A stretch of 64,000 nucleotides of DNA, taken from NCBI RefSeq assembly GCF_041807905.1, contig NZ_JBGVSA010000015.1, positions 46,739 through 110,738 of the forward strand, given 5' to 3'. Position 1 is the first letter of the stretch; every line of letters starts with the position of its first letter. The notes under the pieces are model-generated. The model did not search any database, had not been told where the DNA came from, and saw only the letters and a program-made list of their open reading frames with translations. The stretch comes from JBGVSA01 sp041807905. GTDB taxonomy: Bacteria; Pseudomonadota; Gammaproteobacteria; Burkholderiales; Rhodocyclaceae. Both the position numbers and the translations under genes were made by a program. This document shows, piece by piece, positions 44,869 to 55,108 of this stretch.

Positions 44869-45252
44869 ATGAGCAAAGAACGCAAATATCAAATCGATGT
44901 GCAGGCTCAATCGACTTTCCTGCCCGAGCAGTCGGACCCGGACGACGACACGTTCGTGTTCTCGTACCGCATCGTGATCCGCAATAGCGGCGATGTGGCA
45001 GCCCGGCTCGTCAGCCGACACTGGATCATAACCGACGCCAACGGCAAGGTGCAGGAAGTGCGCGGGCTCGGCGTGGTCGGCGAGCAGCCGGTCATCGAGC
45101 CGGGCCAGAGCTTCGAGTACAGCAGCGGCTGCACGCTGGAGACCGCTTTCGGCACCATGAGCGGCAGCTATCAGATGGAAGCCTCCGACGGCGCGCACTT
45201 CGACGCTCCGATCCCGGAGTTCATCCTCAGCGGCCCGCGCGTGCTCCACTGA
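44869..45252 (+). CDS. apaG: ApaG protein
   Basis: A 127-residue single-domain protein with the FN3-like ApaG fold. The hallmark blocks are FSYRIVIRNSGDVAARLVSRHWIITDANG, VRGLGVVGEQPVIEPGQSFEYSSG and FGTMSGSYQMEASDG. ApaG may bind nucleotides or polyphosphate; its role is still debated. It diverges from rpe with 127 bases between starts, and the order apaG-rpe-gph-trpE is a marker of this bacterial group. Confidence 0.95.
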   Translation: MSKERKYQIDVQAQSTFLPEQSDPDDDTFVFSYRIVIRNSGDVAARLVSRHWIITDANGKVQEVRGLGVVGEQPVIEPGQSFEYSSGCTLETAFGTMSGSYQMEASDGAHFDAPIPEFILSGPRVLH

Positions 45253-45266
45253 GGCACCGGCGCTGC

Positions 45267-46331
45267 TCAGGCGGCGCGCTCGAGCAAGGCGGAAAACGCC
45301 TTGGCGAAAGACGCCAGACCTTCTTCCTGCAATGCATCGGCGTGCGCTTCGAGATCGATGCCGATACGCGCAAGATGATCAATCACCGCCGACGCATCTT
45401 CTACACCCTGCTCAAGCTGTGATGAGGCCTCGCCATGGTCCCGAAAGGCCTCCAGCGTGGACTCGGGCACGGTGTCGACAGTGTGCGGGCCGATCAGGCT
45501 TTCGACATAGAGCGTATCCCGATACGCCGGGTTCTTTACCCCGGTACTGGCCCAGAGCAGTCGCTGCGGCTGCGCACCTCGCGCCGCCAGGGCGGCGAAG
45601 CTGCTGCCGGGACCGAAACGATGCTTCCAGAACTGGTAGGCCCGCCGCGCAAGGGAGATTGCCACCTTGCCGGCCAGCTCGGGCGCGCGCGTTGCGAGCA
45701 GCGGATCGAGTAGCGTATCCCAGCGCGACACGAACACGCTCGCCACCGAGCGTATGCGGTCGATCGGCAACCCGGCCGCGCTGCGTCTCTGCAGGCCCAG
45801 GCAATAGGCCTCGAATACGTCCCGCACATGTCGGTGCGAGAACATCAAAGTAACGTTTACATTGATGCCGGCGGCGATGCTCTCTTCGATCGCCACCAGG
45901 CCGGCACCTGTTGCGGGAATCTTGATCATGGCGTTGGGCCGGCCAATGGCCGCCCACAGGCGCCTGGCCGCGGCGATAGTCCCGTCCGCATCGTGCGCCA
46001 GCCGGGGCGAGACTTCAAAGCTGACAAAGCCGGCCTCTCCGCCGGAGGTGTCGTACAAGGGGCGGAATATGTCGCACGCCGCCTGGATGTCAGGGATTGC
46101 CACTGCTTCGAAACGGACCTCGGGCTCGCCCGCGGGCAACGCGGCGAGCGCGTCGCGATAACTTGCGTCGTGCGTCAGCGCATGCTCGAAGATGGCCGGG
46201 TTCGAGGTCACTCCGGCGATGCCATCCTCGTCGATGAGGCGCCTCAGGCGGCCAGAGGCAATCAGTTGCCGTGACAGGGAATCCAGCCAGACCTGCTGCC
46301 CGAAGCGGGCGATGTCCTTGACGCGGTTCAT
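45267..46331 (-). CDS. tal: Transaldolase
   Basis: A 354-residue transaldolase that moves a dihydroxyacetone unit between sugar phosphates in the pentose phosphate pathway. Signatures: GVTSNPAIFEHAL near the N-terminus and K137 in NAMIKIPATGAG, the Schiff-base lysine; later VSRWDTLLDP and LLWASTGVKNPAYRDTLYVE. This is the longer TalB-2 type seen in actinobacteria and cyanobacteria, not fused to glucose-6-phosphate isomerase. The ATG at 46331 follows GGAGC. It converges with apaG, 14 bases apart. Confidence 0.94.
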   Translation of the reverse strand: MNRVKDIARFGQQVWLDSLSRQLIASGRLRRLIDEDGIAGVTSNPAIFEHALTHDASYRDALAALPAGEPEVRFEAVAIPDIQAACDIFRPLYDTSGGEAGFVSFEVSPRLAHDADGTIAAARRLWAAIGRPNAMIKIPATGAGLVAIEESIAAGINVNVTLMFSHRHVRDVFEAYCLGLQRRSAAGLPIDRIRSVASVFVSRWDTLLDPLLATRAPELAGKVAISLARRAYQFWKHRFGPGSSFAALAARGAQPQRLLWASTGVKNPAYRDTLYVESLIGPHTVDTVPESTLEAFRDHGEASSQLEQGVEDASAVIDHLARIGIDLEAHADALQEEGLASFAKAFSALLERAA

Positions 46332-46500
46332 GCTTGCTCCATCCATACGGGCCGTCCAGTATGCCGCAAGGCGCCACGACGGGCATTTTTCCGCTATCGT
46401 GTCTGGTCGGCGGGGAACCGCATTTGCACGCAAGTGTCTACGAGGCTTGAGCGGACACCTGCAGAACGCGCCGCCTTACTTGAACCCTGGAGAATCTTCG

Positions 46501-47193
46501 ATGGAACAACGCATGATCAACGTTTCGACGACGAGCGACGTCGGCGCGGCGCGCAATCGCGTCCTGCGCAATACGTACGCGCTGCTCGGCCTGTCGATGG
46601 TCCCGACGCTTCTGGGCGCCTGGCTGGGCATCCAGATGCACTTTTCCGCGCTCTTCGCCGGCAGCCCGGCAATGAGCTTTGTCATCTTCCTGGCAGTGGC
46701 CTTCGGCTTCTTCTTTGCCATCGAACGCTTCAAGAACAGCCCGATCGGCGTTGCCTTGCTGCTGGCGTTCACGTTCTTCATGGGCCTGATGCTGTCGCGC
46801 ATCCTGCAATTCACACTGGGCTTTTCGAACGGCGGGCAACTCATCGCACTTGCCGCGGGCGGTACCGGCGTGATCTTCCTCGGCATGGCGACACTGGCCA
46901 CCACGATCAAGCGCGACCTGTCGGGCATGGGCAAGTTCCTGTTCATCGGCGTGCTGCTCCTGCTGGCCGCGAGCTTTGCCAACATCTTCCTGCAGGTTCC
47001 GGCGATGTTCCTGACCATCTCGGTACTGGTCTGCGCGGTATTCACGGCCTACCTGATGTACGACATCAACCGCGTCGTGACGGGCGGTGAAACCAACTAC
47101 ATCACGGCAACGCTGGCCATCTACCTGGATCTGTACAACATCTTCCAGAGCCTGCTGTCGATTCTCGGTTTCCTCGGTGGCAATCGCGACTGA
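46501..47193 (+). CDS. Bax inhibitor-1/YccA-family membrane protein
   Basis: A 230-residue membrane protein with seven hydrophobic segments and the BI-1 family layout: RNTYALLGLSMVPTLLGAWLG at the N-terminus and a conserved FTAYLMYDINRVVTGGETNYITATLAIYLDLYNIF C-terminal block with aspartates of the di-aspartyl sensor. E. coli YccA regulates the FtsH protease; related proteins leak protons or calcium. TGGAGAA lies before the ATG. It is monocistronic with its own terminator. Confidence 0.93.
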   Translation: MEQRMINVSTTSDVGAARNRVLRNTYALLGLSMVPTLLGAWLGIQMHFSALFAGSPAMSFVIFLAVAFGFFFAIERFKNSPIGVALLLAFTFFMGLMLSRILQFTLGFSNGGQLIALAAGGTGVIFLGMATLATTIKRDLSGMGKFLFIGVLLLLAASFANIFLQVPAMFLTISVLVCAVFTAYLMYDINRVVTGGETNYITATLAIYLDLYNIFQSLLSILGFLGGNRD

Positions 47194-47211
47194 AAACCGA
47201 CGGCCCACAAA

Positions 47212-47233
47212 AAAGCCCGCATCAGCGGGCTTT
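47212..47233. terminator. Bidirectional terminator between the YccA-like gene and rlmD
   Basis: A 9-bp stem AAAGCCCGC / GCGGGCTTT with loop ATCA is flanked by A and T runs, serving both convergent genes. Confidence 0.92.
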
Positions 47234-47256
47234 TTTTCGTCCTGCGAACGCTGCAA

Positions 47257-48555
<1,299 letters not shown>

Positions 48556-48645
48556 CGGCCCAAGCTCCGCAAAAAGGGCTGGATTTTACGCTGCCAAGCC
48601 CCGTTTGTGCCGTCTGGCGCACAAACAAGCGTTACACTGCGCGCC

Positions 48646-49770
48646 ATGATCGAACCCCTTCTCGGCGGCATTACGCCGCGCCAGTTTCTCGCTGAATACT
48701 GGCAGAAAAAGCCCCTGCTCGTCCGTCAGGCGGTACCCGGCTTCACTGGACTGGTCTCGGCGGAAGAGGTGCGTGAGCTGGCTGCGGACGAGGACGTCGA
48801 ATCACGCCTAGTCAGTCGCGATGGACACGGCCGTTGGCAAATCGCGCGCGGTCCGCTCGGTCGCCGCGACATTCCGCGCCGCGGGCCATGGACGGTGCTC
48901 GTACAAGGCCTGAATCTCGTCGTGCCGGAAGCCGACGCGCTGCTGCGCCGATTCAACTTCCTGCCCTACACGCGGCTGGACGATCTGATGGTCTCGCATG
49001 CCAGCGATGGCGGCGGCGTGGGCCCGCACTTCGATTCATACGACGTATTTCTATTGCAGGGCATGGGCAAGCGTCATTGGCGCATCAGTGCGCAACGCGA
49101 CCTCAGCCTGGTCGAAGACGCACCGCTGAAGATTCTTCGTCACTTCAAGCCGAGCCAGGAATGGGTGCTTGAACCGGGTGACATGCTGTATTTGCCGCCG
49201 CGCTATGCGCACGACGGTATTGCGATCGGCGAATGCCAGACTTACTCGATTGGATTCAGGGCGCCTTCGGCCCAGGAAATTGTCACCGAGTTCTTGGCTT
49301 TTTTGCAAGAAGATGTAAATGAAAAAGGCATGTATACCGATCCGGACCAAGCGCCAGTGAAACATCCGGCTCAGATCCAGACCAATATGATCGGGCAAGT
49401 TTCTGACATGCTGGCCAGCATTCGGTGGAACGACGAAAAAGTCGCGCGTTTTATCGGGCGATATATGTCGGAGCCCAAACCGCATGTCTATTTCGATCCG
49501 CTCGAGACACCCGACAGCCTGGCGCGATTCGTTCGAAAAGCCCGCCAGTCGGGGCTTTCGCTCGATCTGCGCAGCCAGTTCCTTTATCGCGGAAAACGCC
49601 TTTTCATGAATGGCGAGGAGTCTGTCGTGCGACACGATTCCGCACTGTTATGCCAATTGGCTGACGAACGGAAAATCGGAAAAATCGAAACGGCCCATGA
49701 CGAAACCTGGCAATTGTTACATGAGTGGTATTGCGCCGGATTTGTGCATTTGAATGTAACAGCGCGATGA
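48646..49770 (+). CDS. Ribosomal oxygenase, cupin/JmjC family (RoxA/YcfD-like)
   Basis: A 374-residue 2-oxoglutarate- and iron-dependent oxygenase. The iron triad is H128 and D130 in VGPHFDSYDVF and H189 in RYAHDG, almost the spacing of E. coli YcfD, which hydroxylates an arginine of ribosomal protein uL16. A winged-helix-like C-terminal region follows. The frame is open far upstream across rlmD, but the ATG at 48646 fits the family start. The last third of the gene is less G+C-rich than its neighbours. Function is by homology. Confidence 0.92.
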   Translation: MIEPLLGGITPRQFLAEYWQKKPLLVRQAVPGFTGLVSAEEVRELAADEDVESRLVSRDGHGRWQIARGPLGRRDIPRRGPWTVLVQGLNLVVPEADALLRRFNFLPYTRLDDLMVSHASDGGGVGPHFDSYDVFLLQGMGKRHWRISAQRDLSLVEDAPLKILRHFKPSQEWVLEPGDMLYLPPRYAHDGIAIGECQTYSIGFRAPSAQEIVTEFLAFLQEDVNEKGMYTDPDQAPVKHPAQIQTNMIGQVSDMLASIRWNDEKVARFIGRYMSEPKPHVYFDPLETPDSLARFVRKARQSGLSLDLRSQFLYRGKRLFMNGEESVVRHDSALLCQLADERKIGKIETAHDETWQLLHEWYCAGFVHLNVTAR

Positions 49771-49812
49771 TGCATTGCGACATGAGGTTCGCAATTTTGC
49801 GTTCCCCATGGA

Positions 49813-49818
49813 TATAAT
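49813..49818 (+). promoter_or_regulatory. Candidate -10 of the Ala/Pro-rich lipoprotein gene
   Basis: TATAAT, a perfect consensus, lies 72 bases before the start of the small lipoprotein gene. The -35 region is weak. Confidence 0.5.
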
Positions 49819-49890
49819 TGCGGAATCGGCCGCCATCGAGGTCGATCAAGATATCTAGCTTATTGCACATCTTTGCAAGGGAAACCAACA

Positions 49891-50118
49891 ATGAACAAGT
49901 CTCTCCTCGTTGCTGCTCTGATCGCGCTGGCCGCTGTTGCCTGTGGCAAGAAGGAAGAAGCTCCGGCTGAGCCGGCACCGGCTGTTGAACAATCCGCTCC
50001 GGAAGCCGCTCCGGCTGCTGAAGCCCCGGCTGCCGACGCTTCGGCTCCGGCTGCTGACGCCTCCGCTCCGGCCGATGCTTCGGCTCCGGCTGACGCTTCC
50101 GCCCCGGCTGCCAAGTAA
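49891..50118 (+). CDS. Small Ala/Pro-rich lipoprotein
   Basis: A 75-residue protein. Residues 1-18 are a lipoprotein signal with a non-ideal lipobox (AVAC, C18). The mature part is low-complexity Ala/Pro/Glu followed by near-repeats of ADASAP (five or so copies), ending APAAK. Such short AP-rich lipoproteins are common in Burkholderiales and may be spacers in the envelope; the function is unknown. AAGGGAA precedes the ATG; a strong -10 and a terminator make it a single-gene unit, probably well expressed. Confidence 0.82.
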   Translation: MNKSLLVAALIALAAVACGKKEEAPAEPAPAVEQSAPEAAPAAEAPAADASAPAADASAPADASAPADASAPAAK

Positions 50119-50137
50119 TCAGGCATCCGCTGCGACG

Positions 50138-50163
50138 AAAAGCCGACCCGTGGGTCGGCTTTT
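50138..50163 (+). terminator. Rho-independent terminator of the small lipoprotein gene
   Basis: A stem AAAAGCCGACCC / GGGTCGGCTTTT with a very short apex is followed by TTGTTG. Confidence 0.9.
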
Positions 50164-50324
50164 TTGTTGCCTGCGCACCGCGCGCATCTCCTCCGGCACG
50201 CGCTTTGCGCGCCAATCCGTACCGCCCCGCCTCACCCGCTCCAGGTCCGCATGCCAGAATGGACCGAACGATCCATTGGGGGCCTCCTCGCCCCGTACCA
50301 AGTCCCGACACAGGAGAGAACACC

Positions 50325-51791
50325 ATGCCCGACAGCATCTCCGCACGCCTTCGCGACGCCAGTTTGTTTCGTGAACAGGCGTTCATCGCAGGTCAGTGGT
50401 CCTCAGGCGCAAGTACGTTCGACGTGGAAGATCCCGCCACCGGCGCGGTCATCGCCCGGGTGGCCAATCTGGGACCGGATGAAGCCGAGCGCGCCATCAT
50501 CGCGGCGGAGGACGCATTTCCCGGCTGGCGCGACCGGCCGGCGAAAGAGCGCGCCCAGTTGATGCGCCGCTGGTTCGAACTGCTGATGGAGCACAAGGAA
50601 GACCTCGCCGCCCTGATGACGCTGGAGCAAGGCAAGCCGCTGAGTGAATCACGCGGCGAAGTGGCCTACGGTGCTTCCTTTATTGAATGGTTCGGCGAGG
50701 AAGCCAAGCGCGTCTACGGCGACGTGATCCCCTCGCCCGCCAATGACCGGCGCCTGGTCGTCATCCGGCAGGCGATCGGCGTGTGCGCCGCCATCACGCC
50801 CTGGAACTTTCCCATCGCGATGATCACCCGCAAGGTATCGCCCACCATGGCGGCAGGCTGCACGATCGTCGTGAAACCCGCCGAACAGACGCCGCTGTGC
50901 GCGCTGGCGATGGCTGAACTGGCTCGGCGCGCAGGCATTCCTGACGGCGTGTTCAACGTCGTGACGGCGGACGGCCGCAATTCCATCGAAGTCGGCAAGA
51001 CACTCTGCGCCAGCCATCGCGTGCGTCATCTGTCCTTCACAGGATCGACCGAAGTCGGCCGCATCCTCATGGCGCAGTGCGCACCAACAGTCAAGAAGCT
51101 CGCCATGGAGCTTGGCGGCCATGCGCCCTTCCTGGTGTTCGACGATGCCGACGTCGATGCCGCGGTCGACGGCGCCATGGTCTCGAAGTACCGCAACGCA
51201 GGGCAAACCTGCGTGTGCACCAACCGCTTTCTCGTACAGGAAGGCGTATATGACGCGTTCCTCCAGCGGCTGGCGGCGCGCTCGGCCGCCCTCAAAGTCG
51301 GCAACGGCTTCGAGCCCGGTGTGGAGCAAGGTCCGCTGATCGATGACGTCGCCATCGCCAAGGTACGCCGCCACATCGATGACGCGACCGGTAAGGGCGC
51401 CCGCATCGTCACCGGCGGTAAGGTGCGCGACGGCCGCTTCGTCGAGCCGACCGTGCTGGAAGGCGTGACGAACGACATGCTGATCACGCAGGAAGAGACC
51501 TTCGGCCCGGTCGCCGCCGTCATGAAATTCCGCGATGAAGCCGAAGGCATCCGGGTGGCCAATGACACGCCCTACGGACTCGCGGCGTACTTCTACAGCC
51601 GCGACATCGGACGCGTGTGGCGCGTGGCCGAAGCGCTGGAATACGGCATGGTGGGGATCAACGCCGGCCTCATCTCGTATGAGACGGTGCCGTTCGGCGG
51701 CGTGAAGCAATCTGGCTTCGGCCGCGAAGGCTCGCGTTACGGGATCGATGAATACATCGAGATGAAATACCTCTGCATGGCCGGGATGTAG
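50325..51791 (+). CDS. gabD: NAD(P)-dependent succinate-semialdehyde dehydrogenase
   Basis: A 488-residue aldehyde dehydrogenase. The nucleotide-binding FTGSTEVGR, the general base in MELGGHAPFLVFDDADVD and the catalytic cysteine in NAGQTCVCTNR are intact; this double-cysteine GQTCVC form and the length fit GabD, which oxidises succinate semialdehyde to succinate. The late QEETFGPVAAV and KQSGFGREGS support it. AGGAGA precedes the ATG. No gabT lies nearby, so a link to GABA is by family only; other semialdehydes are possible. Confidence 0.9.
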   Translation: MPDSISARLRDASLFREQAFIAGQWSSGASTFDVEDPATGAVIARVANLGPDEAERAIIAAEDAFPGWRDRPAKERAQLMRRWFELLMEHKEDLAALMTLEQGKPLSESRGEVAYGASFIEWFGEEAKRVYGDVIPSPANDRRLVVIRQAIGVCAAITPWNFPIAMITRKVSPTMAAGCTIVVKPAEQTPLCALAMAELARRAGIPDGVFNVVTADGRNSIEVGKTLCASHRVRHLSFTGSTEVGRILMAQCAPTVKKLAMELGGHAPFLVFDDADVDAAVDGAMVSKYRNAGQTCVCTNRFLVQEGVYDAFLQRLAARSAALKVGNGFEPGVEQGPLIDDVAIAKVRRHIDDATGKGARIVTGGKVRDGRFVEPTVLEGVTNDMLITQEETFGPVAAVMKFRDEAEGIRVANDTPYGLAAYFYSRDIGRVWRVAEALEYGMVGINAGLISYETVPFGGVKQSGFGREGSRYGIDEYIEMKYLCMAGM

Positions 51792-51824
51792 CCAGCCACG
51801 GGGCCGCATCGATGCGGCTCGCTT

Positions 51825-52955
51825 TCAGGTGCGCCAGACGGTACGCGCGCCGAGCGTCGAGGTGGCGTGCAGGTCGGTCGCGCTCTGCGCTTTTTCGCCC
51901 AGTTCCTGCAGCGGCAGGCCGACGCGGTATTCCGATTCGATGAGTTCGAGCAGCGGCAGCAGCGTCTGCGTCAACTCGCGCAGGCGGCGGCGTGCCTCGT
52001 CGGTGCTGCCGTTGCGGATCTGCGTCAGCGCATGGTCGACGCTCACCGCCAGACGGCTGAAGCGGCCGACGTTGTCCGGCGTGACCTCGCCCGAATCGGA
52101 CACCACGCGATTGCCGCCCATCGCACGCCCTTCGGCGACGCGCTGCGCAGCGAGTTGCAGGAGTTGTTCAAGCGTGATGCGATCGTCCCCGTGGGCACTG
52201 GCCAATCCCACCGTCAGGCTGACGCGGATGCGATGCTCCTTGTACGTCATGACGATGGTTTCGATGGCACGGCGCAAGCGCAGCGCGAAGGCGCCGCAGG
52301 CATCGAGATCGGCGGTCGGCGAGATCACCGCGAACTGCCCTTCGGCCAGATGCGCGATGGTGTCTTCTTTCCTCACCTTGGCGGAGAGCAGCTTGGAGAG
52401 CTTGCGGTGCACCAGTTGGCCGACGCTGTGGCCGTAGGTTTCGCATAGGCGATCGTAGTGATCGACTTCGATGACCATGACCGATACGTCGCCGCGATTG
52501 CGGCGCACCAGTTGTTCGCGGCTCTGCTCGAGCTCGCGCCGGGTCTGGGCCAGCTTGGCGAGTGCTTCGAGACGTGCGACGAGCTCGACCCGCGGTGTGC
52601 CCTTGGTGATGAAATCCGTGGCGCCGAGCTGCTGGGCGCGCAAGCGCGCTTCATTTTCGTCTTCACCCGAAATGATGAGCACCGGCAGCGCATTGACGCG
52701 CGACAGGCGCGAGGCGCGAATGCGTTCCAGCAGGCCAAAGCCGTCCAGCCGCGGCATGCCGATATCGGAGATCACCACTTCGATGGTCGGATCGAGCAAG
52801 AGCGCTTGCCAGCCGGCCTCGCCGTCGCCTTCTTCGCGCACGTCGAACTTGTCGCGAATCTGCTTGATCAGCGATGCACGCACCATGCGCGAGTCGTCCA
52901 CGATCAGCACGCGTGGCAGTTGTGTTCCGACCTCGGACATCACTTGCTCGGCCAT
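51825..52955 (-). CDS. Response regulator with degenerate GGDEF domain
   Basis: A 376-residue two-domain protein. The receiver (about 14-133) has D20/D21, phosphoacceptor D64 in VISDIGMPRLDG, S96 and K118. A GGDEF-like domain (about 155-290) follows: MVIEVDHYDRLCETYGHSVG and the LTVGLASAHGDD end are recognisable. The catalytic GGDEF is replaced by AEGQF (204-208), and I see no RxxD inhibitory site, so cyclic-di-GMP synthesis is not expected. The last 85 residues are helical. It may act as a phospho-controlled binding protein. No histidine kinase is adjacent. Confidence 0.88.
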   Translation of the reverse strand: MAEQVMSEVGTQLPRVLIVDDSRMVRASLIKQIRDKFDVREEGDGEAGWQALLLDPTIEVVISDIGMPRLDGFGLLERIRASRLSRVNALPVLIISGEDENEARLRAQQLGATDFITKGTPRVELVARLEALAKLAQTRRELEQSREQLVRRNRGDVSVMVIEVDHYDRLCETYGHSVGQLVHRKLSKLLSAKVRKEDTIAHLAEGQFAVISPTADLDACGAFALRLRRAIETIVMTYKEHRIRVSLTVGLASAHGDDRITLEQLLQLAAQRVAEGRAMGGNRVVSDSGEVTPDNVGRFSRLAVSVDHALTQIRNGSTDEARRRLRELTQTLLPLLELIESEYRVGLPLQELGEKAQSATDLHATSTLGARTVWRT

Positions 52956-53005
52956 TGACAGCTTTTCCGTAGTTGATCCGTCGTGCGGGCCGCGCCCGCT
53001 CCCTG

Positions 53006-54013
53006 TTACAGCTCGCTGTTGATGCGTACTACCGTGCGCCCGTGCGCGCGGTCGGACATCAGTTGTTCGAATACTTCTGGCAAGGCCTCGAAAGGTACCT
53101 CGCGGACCACGTCAGCAAGATGACGCGGGCGCAGATCGGTTGCCAGGCGCGCCCACGCGCGCTCGCGCACGGCAAACCCGGCGTAGCCCGAGTCGATACC
53201 GATCAGTGCCACGCCACGCAACACGAACGGCATGACCGTCGTGTTCAGATCGGTCCCGCCCGCCAGCCCGATGCTGGTGATCACGCCCTGCGGCTTGGTC
53301 GTGCTCGCAATCCACGCCAGCGTGCTGCCACCGACACTGTCCACGGCACCCGCCCACAAACCTTTGTCCAGCGGCTTGATGTCCGCCGGTACTTCGCTGC
53401 GCGCCATCACGCGAGCAGCGCCGAGGTGTCGCAGCCAATCGGCCTGATCAGCCTTGCCGCTGAGCGCGACTACTTCATAACCTCGTCCGGCCAGCATGTC
53501 GATAGCCAGGGAACCGACGCCGCCCGTCGCCCCGGTCACCAGAACCGGGCCGCTCTCGGGCTTGAGCCCGTTATCTTCCATGCGATTGATGGCCATGGCC
53601 GCCGTCAGGCCCGCCGTGCCGATCGCCATGGCCTCGCGCGCATCCATGCCCTCGGGCATCGGCAACACCCAGCCTCCCGGCACCAGCGCGTACTCGGCAT
53701 AACCGCCATGGTGCGCCACCCCCAGGTCGTAACTGGTGGCGATGACCTTGTCGCCCGGCGCGAATCGCGGCGCGGCGCTTTCAACTACCGTTCCGGCCAG
53801 ATCGATACCGCCCACGCACGGAAAACGCTTGACGATGCGGCCCTTGCCGGTCGCTGCCAGCGCGTCCTTGTAGTTGACGCTGGAATAGTCGACGCGAATG
53901 AGCACGTCGCCGGCATCCAGATTGCCTTCGTTGAGCGTGACGAAGCCACTCTTGATGCCGCGCCGGCCTTCGGTCGTGACTTCTTCGATCAGCAGGGCTT
54001 TGAATGGCGTCAT
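53006..54013 (-). CDS. acuI: Acrylyl-CoA reductase AcuI/YhdH-type, zinc-free MDR
   Basis: A 335-residue medium-chain reductase. N-terminal GroES-like domain with VDYSSVNYKDALAATGKGRIVKRFPCVGGIDLAGTV, then a Rossmann domain with VLVTGATGGVGSLAIDML. The structural zinc cysteines are missing, as in YhdH/AcuI. Family members reduce acrylyl-CoA (a toxic intermediate from dimethylsulfoniopropionate or propionate routes) with NADPH. AGGAGA precedes the ATG; a TATAAT lies at 54047-54052 on the same strand. Divergent from the HDOD gene. The substrate is inferred. Confidence 0.87.
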   Translation of the reverse strand: MTPFKALLIEEVTTEGRRGIKSGFVTLNEGNLDAGDVLIRVDYSSVNYKDALAATGKGRIVKRFPCVGGIDLAGTVVESAAPRFAPGDKVIATSYDLGVAHHGGYAEYALVPGGWVLPMPEGMDAREAMAIGTAGLTAAMAINRMEDNGLKPESGPVLVTGATGGVGSLAIDMLAGRGYEVVALSGKADQADWLRHLGAARVMARSEVPADIKPLDKGLWAGAVDSVGGSTLAWIASTTKPQGVITSIGLAGGTDLNTTVMPFVLRGVALIGIDSGYAGFAVRERAWARLATDLRPRHLADVVREVPFEALPEVFEQLMSDRAHGRTVVRINSEL

Positions 54014-54178
54014 GGCGGTTCTCCTGTGGACCGCAAGCAGCGGTCGATTATAGACAGCCGCCAGCTTACCCCTTCGGGCGGCTGACTTGCGGTCGAAGGC
54101 GGACGACGGGGCGACGCAGCCTGCGCGCTCAAGTCAGGCGCGAAGCAGTCGTAGTTGAGTCAGACGGGGGAAACCGCG

Positions 54179-55057
54179 ATGACGACACTGATTGCCACAC
54201 CGCTAAGTAACATCGACCGCTATATCGCGTTCTTTAGCAACAACGACCTGCCGGTACTGCGCCGTAGCACGCGCATGCTTGCCGAACTGCGCGCCGACGA
54301 AGACTCCGTGAGCGCGCGGCGCATCGCCGCCGTCGTGCTGCAGGATCCGCTGCTGGCCATGCGCTTGCTGGCCTATCTCGAAGCGCGGCGACGCAGCAGC
54401 CAGAACCACGATGTGACGACCATAGACCGAGCCATCCTGATGCTCGGCATTACGCCGTTCTTCAACAAGTTCTCGGACCTGCCGACGGTGGAAGACACGC
54501 TGTCCACACAGCCACGTGCATTGGTGGGCGTGCTGCGCGTCATCGCACGAGCGCGCACGGCCACCCGGCATGCGCGCGACTGGGCGATACAGCGCCACGA
54601 CATCGAGGTCGACGAAATCACCGTTGCCGCCCTGCTCCACGACGCAGCGGAAATTCTGTGCTGGTGTTTCGCACCCACGCTGATGCTGCGTGTGAGCCAG
54701 CTTCTGCAAGACACGCCGGGCCTGCGCAGCGCGCACGCGCAGCAGGCAATCCTGGGTGTAGCGATCCACGATCTCCAGGTCGCATTGGCTCGGGCCTGGG
54801 GCCTGCCGCAATTGCTTGTCACGCTGATGGATCCGTCGCACGCCGACAACGTGCGCGTGCGCAATGTTCTACTCGCCAACGACCTGGCACGTCACGCCGC
54901 CAATGGCTGGTCCGATCCGGCGCTGCCGGATGACTACGCGGGCATCGCGTCGCTGCTGCGTCTCTCGGTGCAGACGGTACTGGAACGGTTGGGGGTGCCG
55001 CCGGAACATTGGCCGGCGATCGAGGGCGTCAATCCGCCCGGTCAAGGCGCGGATTGA
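54179..55057 (+). CDS. HDOD-domain protein
   Basis: A 292-residue protein formed almost wholly by an HDOD domain (about 15-235), a non-catalytic relative of HD phosphohydrolases used in signalling. IAAVVLQDPLLAMRLLAYLEARR, TIDRAILMLGITPFF and ALLHDAAEILCWCF are recognisable, the last partly keeping an HD. GGGGGAAA precedes the ATG. HDOD proteins often work beside response regulators and c-di-GMP systems; a degenerate-GGDEF regulator lies 1.2 kb upstream on the other strand. Function inferred only at family level. Confidence 0.85.
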   Translation: MTTLIATPLSNIDRYIAFFSNNDLPVLRRSTRMLAELRADEDSVSARRIAAVVLQDPLLAMRLLAYLEARRRSSQNHDVTTIDRAILMLGITPFFNKFSDLPTVEDTLSTQPRALVGVLRVIARARTATRHARDWAIQRHDIEVDEITVAALLHDAAEILCWCFAPTLMLRVSQLLQDTPGLRSAHAQQAILGVAIHDLQVALARAWGLPQLLVTLMDPSHADNVRVRNVLLANDLARHAANGWSDPALPDDYAGIASLLRLSVQTVLERLGVPPEHWPAIEGVNPPGQGAD

Positions 55058-55108
55058 AGATTCGTGACAGCGGCCGACGGCCGCCGTCTTCGCAAGGATG
55101 AAAGCAAC

